Positions 8,529 to 16,324 of a DNA stretch of 49,316 nucleotides are shown here, in pieces (position 1 is the first letter of the stretch; each line of letters begins with the position of its first letter). The position numbers were made by a program, and so were the translations under genes. Where the stretch lies: the NCBI GenBank assembly GCA_011773465.1, contig WVXO01000014.1, forward strand, positions 2,127-51,442, read 5' to 3'. Below the pieces are notes generated by a model. It was not told the origin of the DNA and searched no databases. It worked only from the letters and a program-made list of their open reading frames with translations. This DNA comes from Candidatus Aminicenantota bacterium. GTDB lineage: Bacteria > Acidobacteriota > Aminicenantia > Aminicenantales > Aminicenantaceae.

Positions 8529-9959
8529 CTAGCGCTTACATAATTCTCTTGTCTCTTTCAGGAGCTGATCCAGGTCAGCACGGCTGAAGTAACGACCTCG
8601 CAGGAAGACGCCTTCGATTTTACTCGCATTGTGGATGTCTTCTAATGGATTGGCACTAACAAGAACCAGAGAAGCAGTCTTGCCTTCAGCGACTGTACCA
8701 AGGCGGCTGTCCAAGCCAACAAATCGTGCTGGCACTTCCGTGGCACTTCGCAGTACATCAGCCGGCGGGATACCTGCCTCCTGCCATAGGATCATTTCTT
8801 CGTGAACAGAATACCCGGGGATAATGCCCGGGAAGAGAAGATCAGTACCGACCATAAGTGTCATCCCAGCCTTATGGAGTTCCTTGACAAAGGCTCGCAT
8901 ATGGGGCCATATTTTCCCTGCCGTTTCAGTAGCCTGTTTAGAAGGATCCCACGTAGACTTCCATATTCCTCGTATCAGGGGTGATACATATTCAAGCATC
9001 GGAAATTCACCAGCCATGATCTCTTTCAGATGAGCTCCGTGTTTAAAGACCACTATAGTCGGGCAGACAGCCATTCCGCTATCACGAACCCGCTGCAGTA
9101 CCTTCTTCAATTCTTTCCGGTCCACCTTAGCCAACCGGCTAAGATAAGGAACATCCGTCCCCATGCCCCCACTCTTAAGCTCGACTGGTTCATCAAGCAA
9201 TTTGGCTATCACTTTTCCAAAGCCAAACAGGTGCTCACAGCTCTTCTGTCCTGCCTTAGCCGCTTCTTCCAGGTAGATCGCCTCAGGAACGTGGCCGACC
9301 GTTTTGAGGCCAAGCCGGGTTGATTCCTCGATGATGGCGTGAAATACATCTTTTTCAAGGCGGCTGTAGACCTTAACTTGATCCACCCCAGCTTTTGCCT
9401 GCAAGCGGACCATCGCTCGTCCATCTTCAGGGGTCTTGCATACAAGAGAGATCGAGGGAATAAACGGCGGATCACCATCAAGAATTGATCCGGTGGTGAG
9501 CATCTCGGGACCCAATATCTCTTTCCTTTTCAGTTTCTCGCGCAAGCCGAGTGCCAAAAGGTTTGGATTTCCCATATCTCGAACCAAAACGACACCGTGT
9601 GCGATCATCAAGCGTCCGAACGTGGACTGGTCGAAGTAGTGAACGTGAGAATCAACGAGGCCGGGCATGAGGTATAGACCTTTCCCATCTATAAGCTGCG
9701 CCCCCTCGGGAACGGATACCTCCGAATGCGGGGCAACCCTCTCGATCCGATCACCCGTGATAATAACTGCGTGATCGCGGAGGATAATGCCCTTTTCCAC
9801 ATCCACGACAGCAACGCTAGTGATAGCATAGGAATTCGAGGATGGTCGCACTTGATTCCGTGCTCCACCGATAGTAATCGCCCCGCCCACAATCAGCAGT
9901 ATCACTCCGATAAGAAAGATTCGGGAAGTCCTTTTATCTTTCTCTGCAGATTGAAACAT
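8529..9959 (-). CDS. Membrane-anchored metal-dependent amidohydrolase (imidazolonepropionase-like)
   Basis: Amidohydrolase-superfamily enzyme, probably a peptidase- or cyclic-amide-type hydrolase acting outside the cytoplasm. An N-terminal hydrophobic helix (FLIGVILLIVGGAITIG) anchors it. The metal motif HxH is in GLVDSHVHYFD, a later His is in VGHVPEA and another in CEHLFGFG, and the metal-binding Asp is in MVGTDLLFPG; the C-terminal beta-sandwich contains GTVAEGKTASLVLV. I chose ATG 9959 because GAGGAGGT lies 6 bases before it. A longer frame from a TTG at 10028 would add 23 basic residues and overlap the next gene. The protein has 476 residues. The substrate is unknown. Confidence 0.85.
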   Translation of the reverse strand: MFQSAEKDKRTSRIFLIGVILLIVGGAITIGGARNQVRPSSNSYAITSVAVVDVEKGIILRDHAVIITGDRIERVAPHSEVSVPEGAQLIDGKGLYLMPGLVDSHVHYFDQSTFGRLMIAHGVVLVRDMGNPNLLALGLREKLKRKEILGPEMLTTGSILDGDPPFIPSISLVCKTPEDGRAMVRLQAKAGVDQVKVYSRLEKDVFHAIIEESTRLGLKTVGHVPEAIYLEEAAKAGQKSCEHLFGFGKVIAKLLDEPVELKSGGMGTDVPYLSRLAKVDRKELKKVLQRVRDSGMAVCPTIVVFKHGAHLKEIMAGEFPMLEYVSPLIRGIWKSTWDPSKQATETAGKIWPHMRAFVKELHKAGMTLMVGTDLLFPGIIPGYSVHEEMILWQEAGIPPADVLRSATEVPARFVGLDSRLGTVAEGKTASLVLVSANPLEDIHNASKIEGVFLRGRYFSRADLDQLLKETRELCKR

Positions 9960-10024
9960 GAAAGACCTCCTCACAGTGGCAAGGCTTTCTCGCCTTAATT
10001 TTCTCCGTTTGTTTCTTAGGATGT

Positions 10025-10477
10025 TCAATCTAAATCATCTAGTTGGGGACGGAATCTTCGTGCTTCTTTCTTTTGAGACTGTTTCTTCTTTTCTTCTAAC
10101 ATCTTGAGTTTGGCTCTTTTTGAACGCTTTCTTTTCTGGCGGCGGATTTTTTCAATCCTTTGCTGCTCTTCGCTTTCTCTCCCTCGAATCATCCTTTCAA
10201 TTTTATCTGTGAGAATCCTTCTAGCTAAAAATCGGTTTATTGCTTGAGAGCGCTCCCTCTGACACTTCACCTCTATTTTGGTAGGAACGTGCTTCAGATA
10301 GACGCGGGTTGAAGTTTTATTAACCTTCTGCCCCCCTTTTCCGCTGGAGCGGATAAACTTTTCCACAATATCCCTTTCGAAGATGCCCAAGTTCTCCATC
10401 CTCTGGCGAAGAGCATCTTCTTTTTCTTTGCTCACGCTAAAAGTAACCATTATAAGAAAGACAGCCTTTTCTTTCAT
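10025..10477 (-). CDS. Class I release factor-like protein with GGQ motif (ribosome rescue type)
   Basis: Carries the peptidyl-tRNA hydrolysis motif GGQ in RSSGKGGQKVNKTST, the RF-1 domain signature, but lacks the codon-recognition domains of RF1/RF2. A long basic C-terminal tail (about residues 95-142, Arg/Lys-rich) resembles that of ArfB/YaeJ-type factors, which enter stalled ribosomes. At 150 residues it fits that size class. Translation may start at 10477 or at an internal ATG at 10450; a TATTAT box 7 bases before the first ATG suggests a leaderless message. Rescue of stalled ribosomes is the likely role but is inferred. Confidence 0.83.
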   Translation of the reverse strand: MKEKAVFLIMVTFSVSKEKEDALRQRMENLGIFERDIVEKFIRSSGKGGQKVNKTSTRVYLKHVPTKIEVKCQRERSQAINRFLARRILTDKIERMIRGRESEEQQRIEKIRRQKRKRSKRAKLKMLEEKKKQSQKKEARRFRPQLDDLD

Positions 10478-10484
10478 TTTGAGT

Positions 10485-10490
10485 ATAATA
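10485..10490 (-). promoter_or_regulatory. -10-like box placed 7 bases before a start codon
   Basis: TATTAT on the minus strand ends 7 bases before the ATG at 10477, with no Shine-Dalgarno in between at usable spacing. It is a candidate promoter for a leaderless transcript. Confidence 0.35.
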
Positions 10491-10640
10491 CTTTTCCTCT
10501 ATTAAAAAAAGGCAACGAATAGCCTTTTACGAAATAACTGACCAATCCCTTTTATATCAAGAACAAATCAATTTTCTGCACAAGATGTTGATTTCGTTGA
10601 CTGGAAAATTAAATTCTTATAAACTCGTACACTCTATAAT

Positions 10641-10706
10641 GTGGGCTTGATAAATCAAGCCCCTACAGACGAAAAAAACGGTGGGTTTGATGAATCAAAC
10701 CCCCAC
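10641..10706. repeat. 26-bp GGG(C/T)TTGAT palindromes, two copies in tandem
   Basis: Copies at 10641-10666 (GGGCTTGAT...ATCAAGCCC) and 10681-10706 (GGGTTTGAT...ATCAAACCC). The two differ by a C-G to T-A exchange that keeps the stem paired. They lie in the 273-base gap between the divergent GGQ-protein and M14 genes. Nothing else but possible promoters is visible there. Confidence 0.9.
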
Positions 10707-10750
10707 AATAATTGGACTAAGTTCCCTGATTTCACGTAAGGAAAAATGCC

Positions 10751-12448
10751 ATGAAATACAAAAATTCCATAAAATATGAAAGTGATCAGAGATATGAAAA
10801 AAAAGTATTTTTCATCTACTTCTCTCTGATTCTGCTTCTCTTCTTTTCTATCTCTCCTCCTTCCCTTTCTTCAACAAGGGAAAAGCCTTTAACAGTGGCA
10901 GAGATGAGCAATTTCACTGCAACCTCAAGATATGCTGATGTCACAAATTTCATAAAAGAGCTCCAGCGCCAAACTTCCTTCTTAAGAGTGGAAACTCTTT
11001 GTGTCAGCCCAGAAGGAAGAGCGGTTCCCCTCCTTGTCATCGGAGAGCCTGTTCCTTCTTCGCCGCTGGCTCTATCTGATGATGGGAGAGCTGTTGTTTA
11101 CATCCAGGCCAATATCCATGCTGGAGAAGTCGAAGGAAAAGAAGCCTCTCTAATGGTAGCCAGAGACATCATCCTGAAAGAAAAACCTCTCTTTTTGGAT
11201 AAGCTCGTGATTCTCATCGCTCCTATCTTTAACGCTGATGGCAATGAAAAGATAAGCCCGGAAAACAGACGAAACCAGGTGGGACCCGAAAAAGGAGTAG
11301 GCGTTCGCTACAACGGCCAAAACCTCGATTTAAACCGGGACGGAATAAAGCTGGAGAGCCCCGAGGTTCAGGGCCTAGTTCGCAACGTTTTGATGCGCTG
11401 GGATCCAGCCCTCCTTGTCGACTGTCATACCACCAACGGTTCCTACCATGAGGAGCCAGTCACCTATGTTTGGGGGCTAAATCCTAACGGCGACACATCC
11501 CTTATCAAATACATGAGGGAAAAAATGATGCCCACGACAAACAAGAACCTGAGGGAAAAATACAAGGTGCTCTCCATTCCATACGGAAACTTTATGGACT
11601 TCAACAATCCAGAAAAAGGATGGCGCCCTTCTGGTCCTCAGCCTCGTTACCTTACCAATTACATCGGCTTGAGGAACCGTTTAGCCATCCTTAACGAAAA
11701 TTATGCCTATGCTGATTACAAAACAAGGGTGTTGGGTTGTTATTATTTTCTCCTTTCAATCCTGGAGTACTGCTCTAACAATAAGGATGGGATTGTTCAG
11801 CTCACCCGCAACGCAGACCGAAAGACAATCCAGAGAGGAATGAGACCTTCTGAAGACGATATATTCGCAGTCGAATACGAACTGAAGCCTCTTAAAGACA
11901 AAGTCACTATTCGGGGCTGGGAAATGGAAGTCATGCCAAGGGAGAGCGGCTGGCCGCGGGTGAAGAAAAAAGACAAGAAAAAAACCTACATTATCCCTTA
12001 TTTCTCTGACTTTGTTCCGAAAAGATCCGTCCCCTTCCCCTATGCCTATCTTATCCCAGCAGCCAGTCCAGAAATCACAGAAAAGCTTCTCCAGCACGGC
12101 CTTTTAGTGGAGAAGACGAGAGAATCCGTGAGTTTAGAAGTGGAATCTTTCCAAATAAAAGAGATCAAGGGAGCCTCAAGGCTTTATCAGGGACACTACT
12201 TGAATTCAGTAAAAGGCGAATACCTCATGGAGAAAAAAGAGTTTCCTGAGGGAACTCTTTTCGTGACGACAGCCCAGCCTCTTGCCAATGTAGTTGCTTA
12301 TCTTCTAGAACCAGAAAGCGATGATGGACTGCTCGTCTGGAATTTCTTCGACCGCTATCTTGTTTCCCAGTGGCGCCGGGAACCTCAAACCTATCCTGTC
12401 TACAGGCTCTTGAAGCCGGCAAACCTTGCGAAAGAGAGTATAAAGTAA
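10751..12448 (+). CDS. Exported M14-family zinc carboxypeptidase-like protein
   Basis: Zinc peptidase of the carboxypeptidase A (M14) clan, 565 residues, probably secreted to the periplasm: a hydrophobic signal sequence occupies residues 19-36. Zinc ligands are His123 and Glu126 in HAGEVEGKE and His226 in DCHTTNGS; substrate-binding residues lie in NLDLNRDGIKLESPE, and the likely catalytic Glu is in LNENYAYADY. The roughly 200-residue C-terminal part beyond the catalytic domain is unassigned. AAGGA lies about 10 bases before the ATG. A minimal ATG-CCA-TGA frame overlaps the start codon. It probably trims peptides or activates on cell-wall-type substrates; specificity is unknown. Confidence 0.85.
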   Translation: MKYKNSIKYESDQRYEKKVFFIYFSLILLLFFSISPPSLSSTREKPLTVAEMSNFTATSRYADVTNFIKELQRQTSFLRVETLCVSPEGRAVPLLVIGEPVPSSPLALSDDGRAVVYIQANIHAGEVEGKEASLMVARDIILKEKPLFLDKLVILIAPIFNADGNEKISPENRRNQVGPEKGVGVRYNGQNLDLNRDGIKLESPEVQGLVRNVLMRWDPALLVDCHTTNGSYHEEPVTYVWGLNPNGDTSLIKYMREKMMPTTNKNLREKYKVLSIPYGNFMDFNNPEKGWRPSGPQPRYLTNYIGLRNRLAILNENYAYADYKTRVLGCYYFLLSILEYCSNNKDGIVQLTRNADRKTIQRGMRPSEDDIFAVEYELKPLKDKVTIRGWEMEVMPRESGWPRVKKKDKKKTYIIPYFSDFVPKRSVPFPYAYLIPAASPEITEKLLQHGLLVEKTRESVSLEVESFQIKEIKGASRLYQGHYLNSVKGEYLMEKKEFPEGTLFVTTAQPLANVVAYLLEPESDDGLLVWNFFDRYLVSQWRREPQTYPVYRLLKPANLAKESIK

Positions 12449-12633
12449 TTAATTTCATACAAGAAGATCCTCAGGCAAAAAGACTGTTGTATTTTCAACG
12501 GTGGACTTCTCCGCTCGTTAGAATTTGACCAAAGGGATATTTTATATAGTGTTTATTGGAAATCCCCCAAGAAATGTTTGAAGCCTCTTAATAACACGCA
12601 ATCAAAAAAAATTCTAGAAATAATCCTTAGTTA

Positions 12634-13428
12634 TCAAGTTTGCTGTGCCGTTCTACCCTTTAACCTTAAATTAAACTCAGGCAATTTGATCAAATAATAT
12701 ACGAGCTTGCATATCAAAGCAGCACCTAGAGATATTCCTAGGATAAGATCAATGCCCCATCTGCAATCTCCACAACCGAATCTTATCACTGCTTCTCGAA
12801 AAACATGAAAAATTAGAATCATGTGATTCAAAGCCATAAAGATGAAATTAAAGATGTAGGTTTCTTTGAAGCTGGGGAGCGTAAGGTTTTTGCTGAACCT
12901 TGCGGCACCGTAAAGAAGCCATAAAATCAATAGGTGAATAAAAGCGACGTGGAAAGCTTCGATAAAAATTATAAAATAGACAATGTAGATTATTGCAAAA
13001 ATAGCCTCTAGGCCGGGAACAAATACTAAATGAAGCGTTTTATACTTGAAATCTATAACTATGTTAGAATTGGTTTTGATTGCCAATTCCTTGAGCTTTT
13101 TATTTCCTTTCTTCATTTCAAGAATCGGGAAAGGAATAATTAAAAGAAACCATAGAATGTATACATAGATTAAATGGGTTGATTTGTTTAAATTTCCGAA
13201 TATTGCCCAAACGACAAGCGCAGCAAAAATTCCAAGTATCGGGATAACAATGGCCATACCGATGTTTCTTCTAATGTTTGTTTTCCTTATATACCTTATA
13301 TAATCTTCATTATATCCTTTGTTTTCTAATATCCTTCGGTTAATTTGATAAAGGGTTGTAGCCAGTAAAAAAATCCATAAAATGATAAATGTTATTGAAA
13401 ACGCGTAAATAATGCTTAAATTGTCCAT
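12634..13428 (-). CDS. Multi-pass membrane protein of unknown function, co-transcribed with GntR regulator
   Basis: A 264-residue protein with about six to seven hydrophobic segments (for example near residues 5-25, 55-80, 85-105 and 140-185) and basic loops between them. I do not recognise a family. The start at 13428 is set by AAAGGAG 6 bases upstream, which overlaps the gntR stop codon; a longer frame from 13446 is less likely. It sits directly behind a YtrA-type GntR repressor, a position that in other bacteria is usually taken by ABC transporter genes, but no ATPase is present here. It may therefore be the regulated membrane partner. Confidence 0.7.
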   Translation of the reverse strand: MDNLSIIYAFSITFIILWIFLLATTLYQINRRILENKGYNEDYIRYIRKTNIRRNIGMAIVIPILGIFAALVVWAIFGNLNKSTHLIYVYILWFLLIIPFPILEMKKGNKKLKELAIKTNSNIVIDFKYKTLHLVFVPGLEAIFAIIYIVYFIIFIEAFHVAFIHLLILWLLYGAARFSKNLTLPSFKETYIFNFIFMALNHMILIFHVFREAVIRFGCGDCRWGIDLILGISLGAALICKLVYYLIKLPEFNLRLKGRTAQQT

Positions 13429-13438
13429 TATTTCTCCT

Positions 13439-13801
13439 TTAATCAAAAATCTGATTTAAATTGTTTTCAAAAATCGCTTCAATTTCATTTTTATCTAATC
13501 CTTCTTGAATGAGTTTCAGGATTGGTTCTTTGAATATTTTTTTTGACTCTGGAGGATGCTGTGAAATATTTGCTTGAATGAAGCTTCCTTTCTTCCGGTT
13601 TCCCTCGATGATATTCAAATTATTTAACTCTTGGTAAGCCCGTGCAATAGTATTAATTGCAACATCTAATTGGCCTGCTAAACCTCTTATTGAGGGCAGT
13701 GAATCACCTGGCTTCAACTCTCCAATTGCAATTAACCTCCTGATTTCATCAACAACCTGTTGATAAATTGGGATTGGCGAATTGTAGTTAATCTTAAGCA
13801 T
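13439..13801 (-). CDS. GntR-family transcriptional regulator, YtrA subfamily
   Basis: Short 120-residue repressor. Residues 6-75 form the winged helix (PIYQQVVDEIRRLIAIGELK, PSIRGLAGQLDVAINTIARA, then the wing with GNRKKGSFI), and a short C-terminal helical region serves for dimerisation instead of a large ligand domain, as in YtrA. First gene of a two-gene operon with a membrane protein. Palindromes in its own promoter region suggest autorepression. Confidence 0.88.
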   Translation of the reverse strand: MLKINYNSPIPIYQQVVDEIRRLIAIGELKPGDSLPSIRGLAGQLDVAINTIARAYQELNNLNIIEGNRKKGSFIQANISQHPPESKKIFKEPILKLIQEGLDKNEIEAIFENNLNQIFD

Positions 13802-13813
13802 TTAAATAATCCT

Positions 13814-13857
13814 ATGTAATGATACATATCAATACATAAATGTATTATGAATGTCAA
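13814..13857 (-). promoter_or_regulatory. gntR promoter with candidate operator palindromes
   Basis: On the minus strand a TTGACA -35 box (complement of 13852-13857) is followed by the palindrome AATACAT-N2-ATGTATT (13831-13846), which covers the spacer. Closer to the gene lies a second palindrome, ATGTA-N4-TACAT (13814-13827). The placement fits autorepression by the GntR protein encoded just downstream. No good -10 match is seen. Confidence 0.45.
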
Positions 13858-13995
13858 GTGTTTTTTTTATTTAATTTTATATAGCCTGTTTATTTATATG
13901 GTGGTACATAATATAACATAATCAGAAAGGTGGCTGCCCTGTGATGAGTTTGAGGGTAAGGTTAGTTATCGGGAGGGCAAAGGCAAAATAGTAAA

Positions 13996-14045
13996 GTTTA
14001 ATACCTACGATAATGCTAACGTTTAATATCTATGATATTTCCGCA
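13996..14045. repeat. Imperfect 25-bp tandem repeat
   Basis: GTTTAATA recurs at 13996, 14021 and 14046, exactly 25 bases apart. The first two units agree at about 17 of 25 positions. It lies just downstream of the PTS/zinc-ribbon gene. No terminator or gene is visible. Confidence 0.5.
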
Positions 14046-14054
14046 GTTTAATAA

Positions 14055-14870
14055 TTATTTTTTCTTTTTCTTAGAGGCAACCATGAATTTGCCACAGTTT
14101 TCACAGACATAAATATCGTTGCTCCCCTCTATGGCTGAGCTCAATCCCGTGGCGACGTTGATATTGCAACCTTGACAAGCACCTGCATCCACCTCAGCCA
14201 CGGCAAATCCGTATCTTTCCATTAGCCTATCAAACCTGTCCACCAGGGCTTCATCGAGTTCTTCCCGGATCAAGTTGGCATGCTCTTTAAGCTTTTTCAA
14301 TTGCTCTTTCTTCGCTTTTCCCTTTTTAATCTCGATTTCCTGAAGCTTCATCAGAAGGCTACCTCGGCTGATAATCGTGTCCTCTTGAGGAAGGCTTAAT
14401 GCTACCTCTGATAGAACTTCATAAAGTTCCGCTTTATTCTTGGCTCCAAAGAGTCTTTGTCTAAATCCGGGTTTCCTCAGGAACTTGGCTAAACCAGCAA
14501 ACAGATGATTAAAAAGGCCAGGCAGAGAAGGATTCCAGATAATAAGTATTATGAGATGGACTTTTTTGTCATCTATAGCATTAAAGCTAATCCCCTCTTT
14601 AGATTTTCCTACGGCTATAGCTATTTCCCCGTCAGTGTCAACACGGGCATGGGGAAGAGCAACATTGTGGCCGAGTGCGGTGGATTCCAACCTTTCTCTA
14701 TCGATTACCCTAGTTAAAACAACCTTTTTATTTTTTATAAGTTTTTGCCTGACCAAAACATCCAGGAGTTCTTCTATGGCCCGAATATTATCCTTGGCTT
14801 TAAGATTGAAAATGATTTGAGAAGGCTGAAGAAAATCAGAAAAACGTGAGCTTCTAAGCGAACTTTTCAT
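14055..14870 (-). CDS. Fusion of PTS IIA (PtsN-type) domain with coiled-coil C4 zinc ribbon
   Basis: 271 residues. The N-terminal ~155 residues match the EIIA-Ntr/fructose IIA fold, with the phosphorylatable His74 in ALPHAR. Residues 165-225 form a charged, probably coiled-coil linker (KLQEIEIKKGKAKKEQLKKL). Residues 230-263 are a C4 zinc ribbon with Cys232, Cys235, Cys256 and Cys259, of the type found at the end of CT398-like coiled-coil proteins. PtsN proteins are normally about 150 residues and stand-alone, so this is an unusual architecture. No other PTS gene is nearby. A regulatory role is likely; the partner is unknown. Confidence 0.8.
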   Translation of the reverse strand: MKSSLRSSRFSDFLQPSQIIFNLKAKDNIRAIEELLDVLVRQKLIKNKKVVLTRVIDRERLESTALGHNVALPHARVDTDGEIAIAVGKSKEGISFNAIDDKKVHLIILIIWNPSLPGLFNHLFAGLAKFLRKPGFRQRLFGAKNKAELYEVLSEVALSLPQEDTIISRGSLLMKLQEIEIKKGKAKKEQLKKLKEHANLIREELDEALVDRFDRLMERYGFAVAEVDAGACQGCNINVATGLSSAIEGSNDIYVCENCGKFMVASKKKKK

Positions 14871-14877
14871 CTATTTT

Positions 14878-14904
14878 ATTCTAGCATAAAAAACACCATC
14901 TCAA
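14878..14904 (-). promoter_or_regulatory. Candidate extended -10 promoter, possibly leaderless
   Basis: The minus strand reads TTGAGA, 15 bases, then TAGAAT preceded by TG-N (extended -10). TAGAAT ends 7 bases before the ATG at 14870 and no Shine-Dalgarno is present, so the transcript may begin at or next to the start codon. Confidence 0.4.
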
Positions 14905-14964
14905 AAGATTTTATGAGGTTAAAAGTTAAAATTTGTGTATGACGTCCCCCATTTTTATAAAATT

Positions 14965-15010
14965 GTGGGCTTGATAAATCAAGCCCCTGCATGAGAATCA
15001 AGCCCCTAAA
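14965..15010. repeat. 26-bp GGGCTTGAT palindrome plus a half copy
   Basis: Full copy at 14965-14990, followed by a right half (AATCAAGCCCCTA) near 14997-15009. It is located between the hydroxyproline dehydratase stop and the PTS/zinc-ribbon gene. Confidence 0.85.
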
Positions 15011-15026
15011 GAATATGTTTAGGTTT

Positions 15027-16061
15027 TTAGCGGAGGATGAATCCTTGCCGTAGAGGATCTTCTGGGTCAATCAAAAATTCGTGGCGTCCGGTGATGTAGG
15101 CCGAGCCCTCAACTTCAGGGATGATTGCAGAGTAAGGGCCGAAGCTGGTGGTTTCAATAATCCGTCCTGTAAAGCGAGTCCCGATGATGCTTTCGATAAT
15201 TATAGGCTGGTTTATATCAATTTCGTCACGAGCATGCAGAAGCGCAAGTCGGCCGCTGACACCAGTACCAGTAGGAGATCGATCTACCTCTCCCTCGGCA
15301 AAAATGCACACATTGCGGCTGTGCGCTCCTTGAGCTTGAGGAGGAGCAATGAAGATGGTTCCATAGAGAAAGCTTAGATCTTCTTCAAAGGGATGAACAA
15401 CAGGCAAGCTCTCCACAACTGCCTGTTTAATCGCCCTGCCCTTTTCTATAAGAGTGCGGTATGCCTCTGGCTTACAGACCAAGTCAACATCCTCAGCTTT
15501 CACGTAGGCATAAAACGCTCCGCCAAAAGCTATATCATATTTAACTTCGCCCAAGCCCTGCACCTGAACAACCTTATCCATGGCCAAGGCAAAAGAGGGG
15601 ACATTTTGAAAAGAAACGCTTTTAATCCGACCATTTTCCGCTTTGGCTCGAGCAGTAACGAGTCCTGCAGGAGTATCAATTTTTAGGGTGACTTCAGGCT
15701 CGCTCCTTGGCAGAATGCCAGTCTCCAGAGCAACTGTTGCCAGGCCAATAATGCCGTGACCACACATGCTACTATAGCCTTCATTGTGCATAAACAGGAC
15801 ACCGAGGTCAGCTTCTGCTGTCACAGGAGGGGTCAGGACGCAGCCGTACATATCAGCGTGGCCACGAGGTTCCCACATAAGAGCTTGGCGAATGTTGTCT
15901 AGGTTTTCCTTTAGGTATTTACGGCGTGCCAGGATAGTATCTCCTGGTAAATCAGGAAAACCTCCGGTAATAATCCGCAGCGGCTCTCCTTCTGTATGAG
16001 CATCTATTGTGGTTATTTTTCTCCAATCATCAGGGGGTGACCAGTGTTTCATCTTTTCCAT
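15027..16061 (-). CDS. Proline racemase-family protein, probable trans-3-hydroxy-L-proline dehydratase
   Basis: Member of the proline racemase/hydroxyproline epimerase family (344 residues). The first catalytic residue is Cys100 in SSMCGHG. At the second catalytic position the racemases have Cys (SPCGTG); here it is Thr264 in RSPTGTGVSGR. In this family that Cys-to-Thr change marks trans-3-hydroxy-L-proline dehydratases, which form pyrroline-2-carboxylate. The start at 16061 (ATG) has AAAGGAG 8 bases upstream; a TTG two codons earlier is less likely. No pyrroline-2-carboxylate reductase is nearby. The substrate fits degradation of collagen-like protein; an epimerase activity is the alternative. 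Confidence 0.85.
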   Translation of the reverse strand: MEKMKHWSPPDDWRKITTIDAHTEGEPLRIITGGFPDLPGDTILARRKYLKENLDNIRQALMWEPRGHADMYGCVLTPPVTAEADLGVLFMHNEGYSSMCGHGIIGLATVALETGILPRSEPEVTLKIDTPAGLVTARAKAENGRIKSVSFQNVPSFALAMDKVVQVQGLGEVKYDIAFGGAFYAYVKAEDVDLVCKPEAYRTLIEKGRAIKQAVVESLPVVHPFEEDLSFLYGTIFIAPPQAQGAHSRNVCIFAEGEVDRSPTGTGVSGRLALLHARDEIDINQPIIIESIIGTRFTGRIIETTSFGPYSAIIPEVEGSAYITGRHEFLIDPEDPLRQGFILR

Positions 16062-16112
16062 TGTCAATCTCCTTTAAAATAATAAAGCGTCGCCTAAGGC
16101 ATTGCTCGAAAC

Positions 16113-16160
16113 GTAGCCTGCAGAACAAAAAAGAAAAAAAAGGACAGGCTACTTTTTTTT
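16113..16160 (+). terminator. Terminator-shaped hairpin without an obvious gene; GTAGCC-type repeat
   Basis: GTAGCCTG (16113-16120) pairs perfectly with CAGGCTAC (16145-16152), followed by eight T. The loop is 24 bases and A-rich. It has the shape of a rho-independent terminator for plus-strand transcription, yet both flanking genes are on the minus strand. The right half belongs to a repeat family seen again at 16223 and 29944. Confidence 0.45.
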
Positions 16161-16222
16161 ACTTAAGTAGTAGATCTCCCTTTTATGACTCCTTTTTCTA
16201 TTCTTTCCTGCCCTTTTCCGTC

Positions 16223-16247
16223 AAAAAAGTAGCCTTTCCCCTTTTTT
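16223..16247. repeat. GTAGCC-type short repeat
   Basis: AAAAAAGTAGCCT followed by TCCCCTTTTTT. It matches 29944-29966 and, in inverted orientation, 16137-16160. The rest of the 263-base gap 16062-16324 holds no gene that I can see. Confidence 0.5.
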
Positions 16248-16324
16248 CTGCTCTTACTTTATTAATCCTTGGCATTTCTCTTTTCCGGCCTGTTTTCTAC
16301 AGCCGATCCCTAGTATATCTTGCT

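Noticed and set aside
8727-8757. TGGCAC repeated with GG-N10-GC spacing on the plus strand
   Set aside because: It is antisense inside the amidohydrolase gene with no plus-strand gene downstream.
9541-9565. Perfect-looking -24/-12 string TTGGCACTCGGCTTGC on the minus strand
   Set aside because: It lies inside the amidohydrolase coding region in the sense direction with no gene start nearby. Taken as coincidence from codons for Leu-Ala-Leu-Gly-Leu-Arg.
10641-10706. Possible CRISPR repeats
   Set aside because: The recurring palindromes are not regularly spaced with unique spacers of constant length, they occur in both orientations, and no cas gene is present.
13944-13991. 15-codon frame preceded by AAAGGTGG
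   Set aside because: Too short, with no recognisable family and no conserved context. Probably chance.
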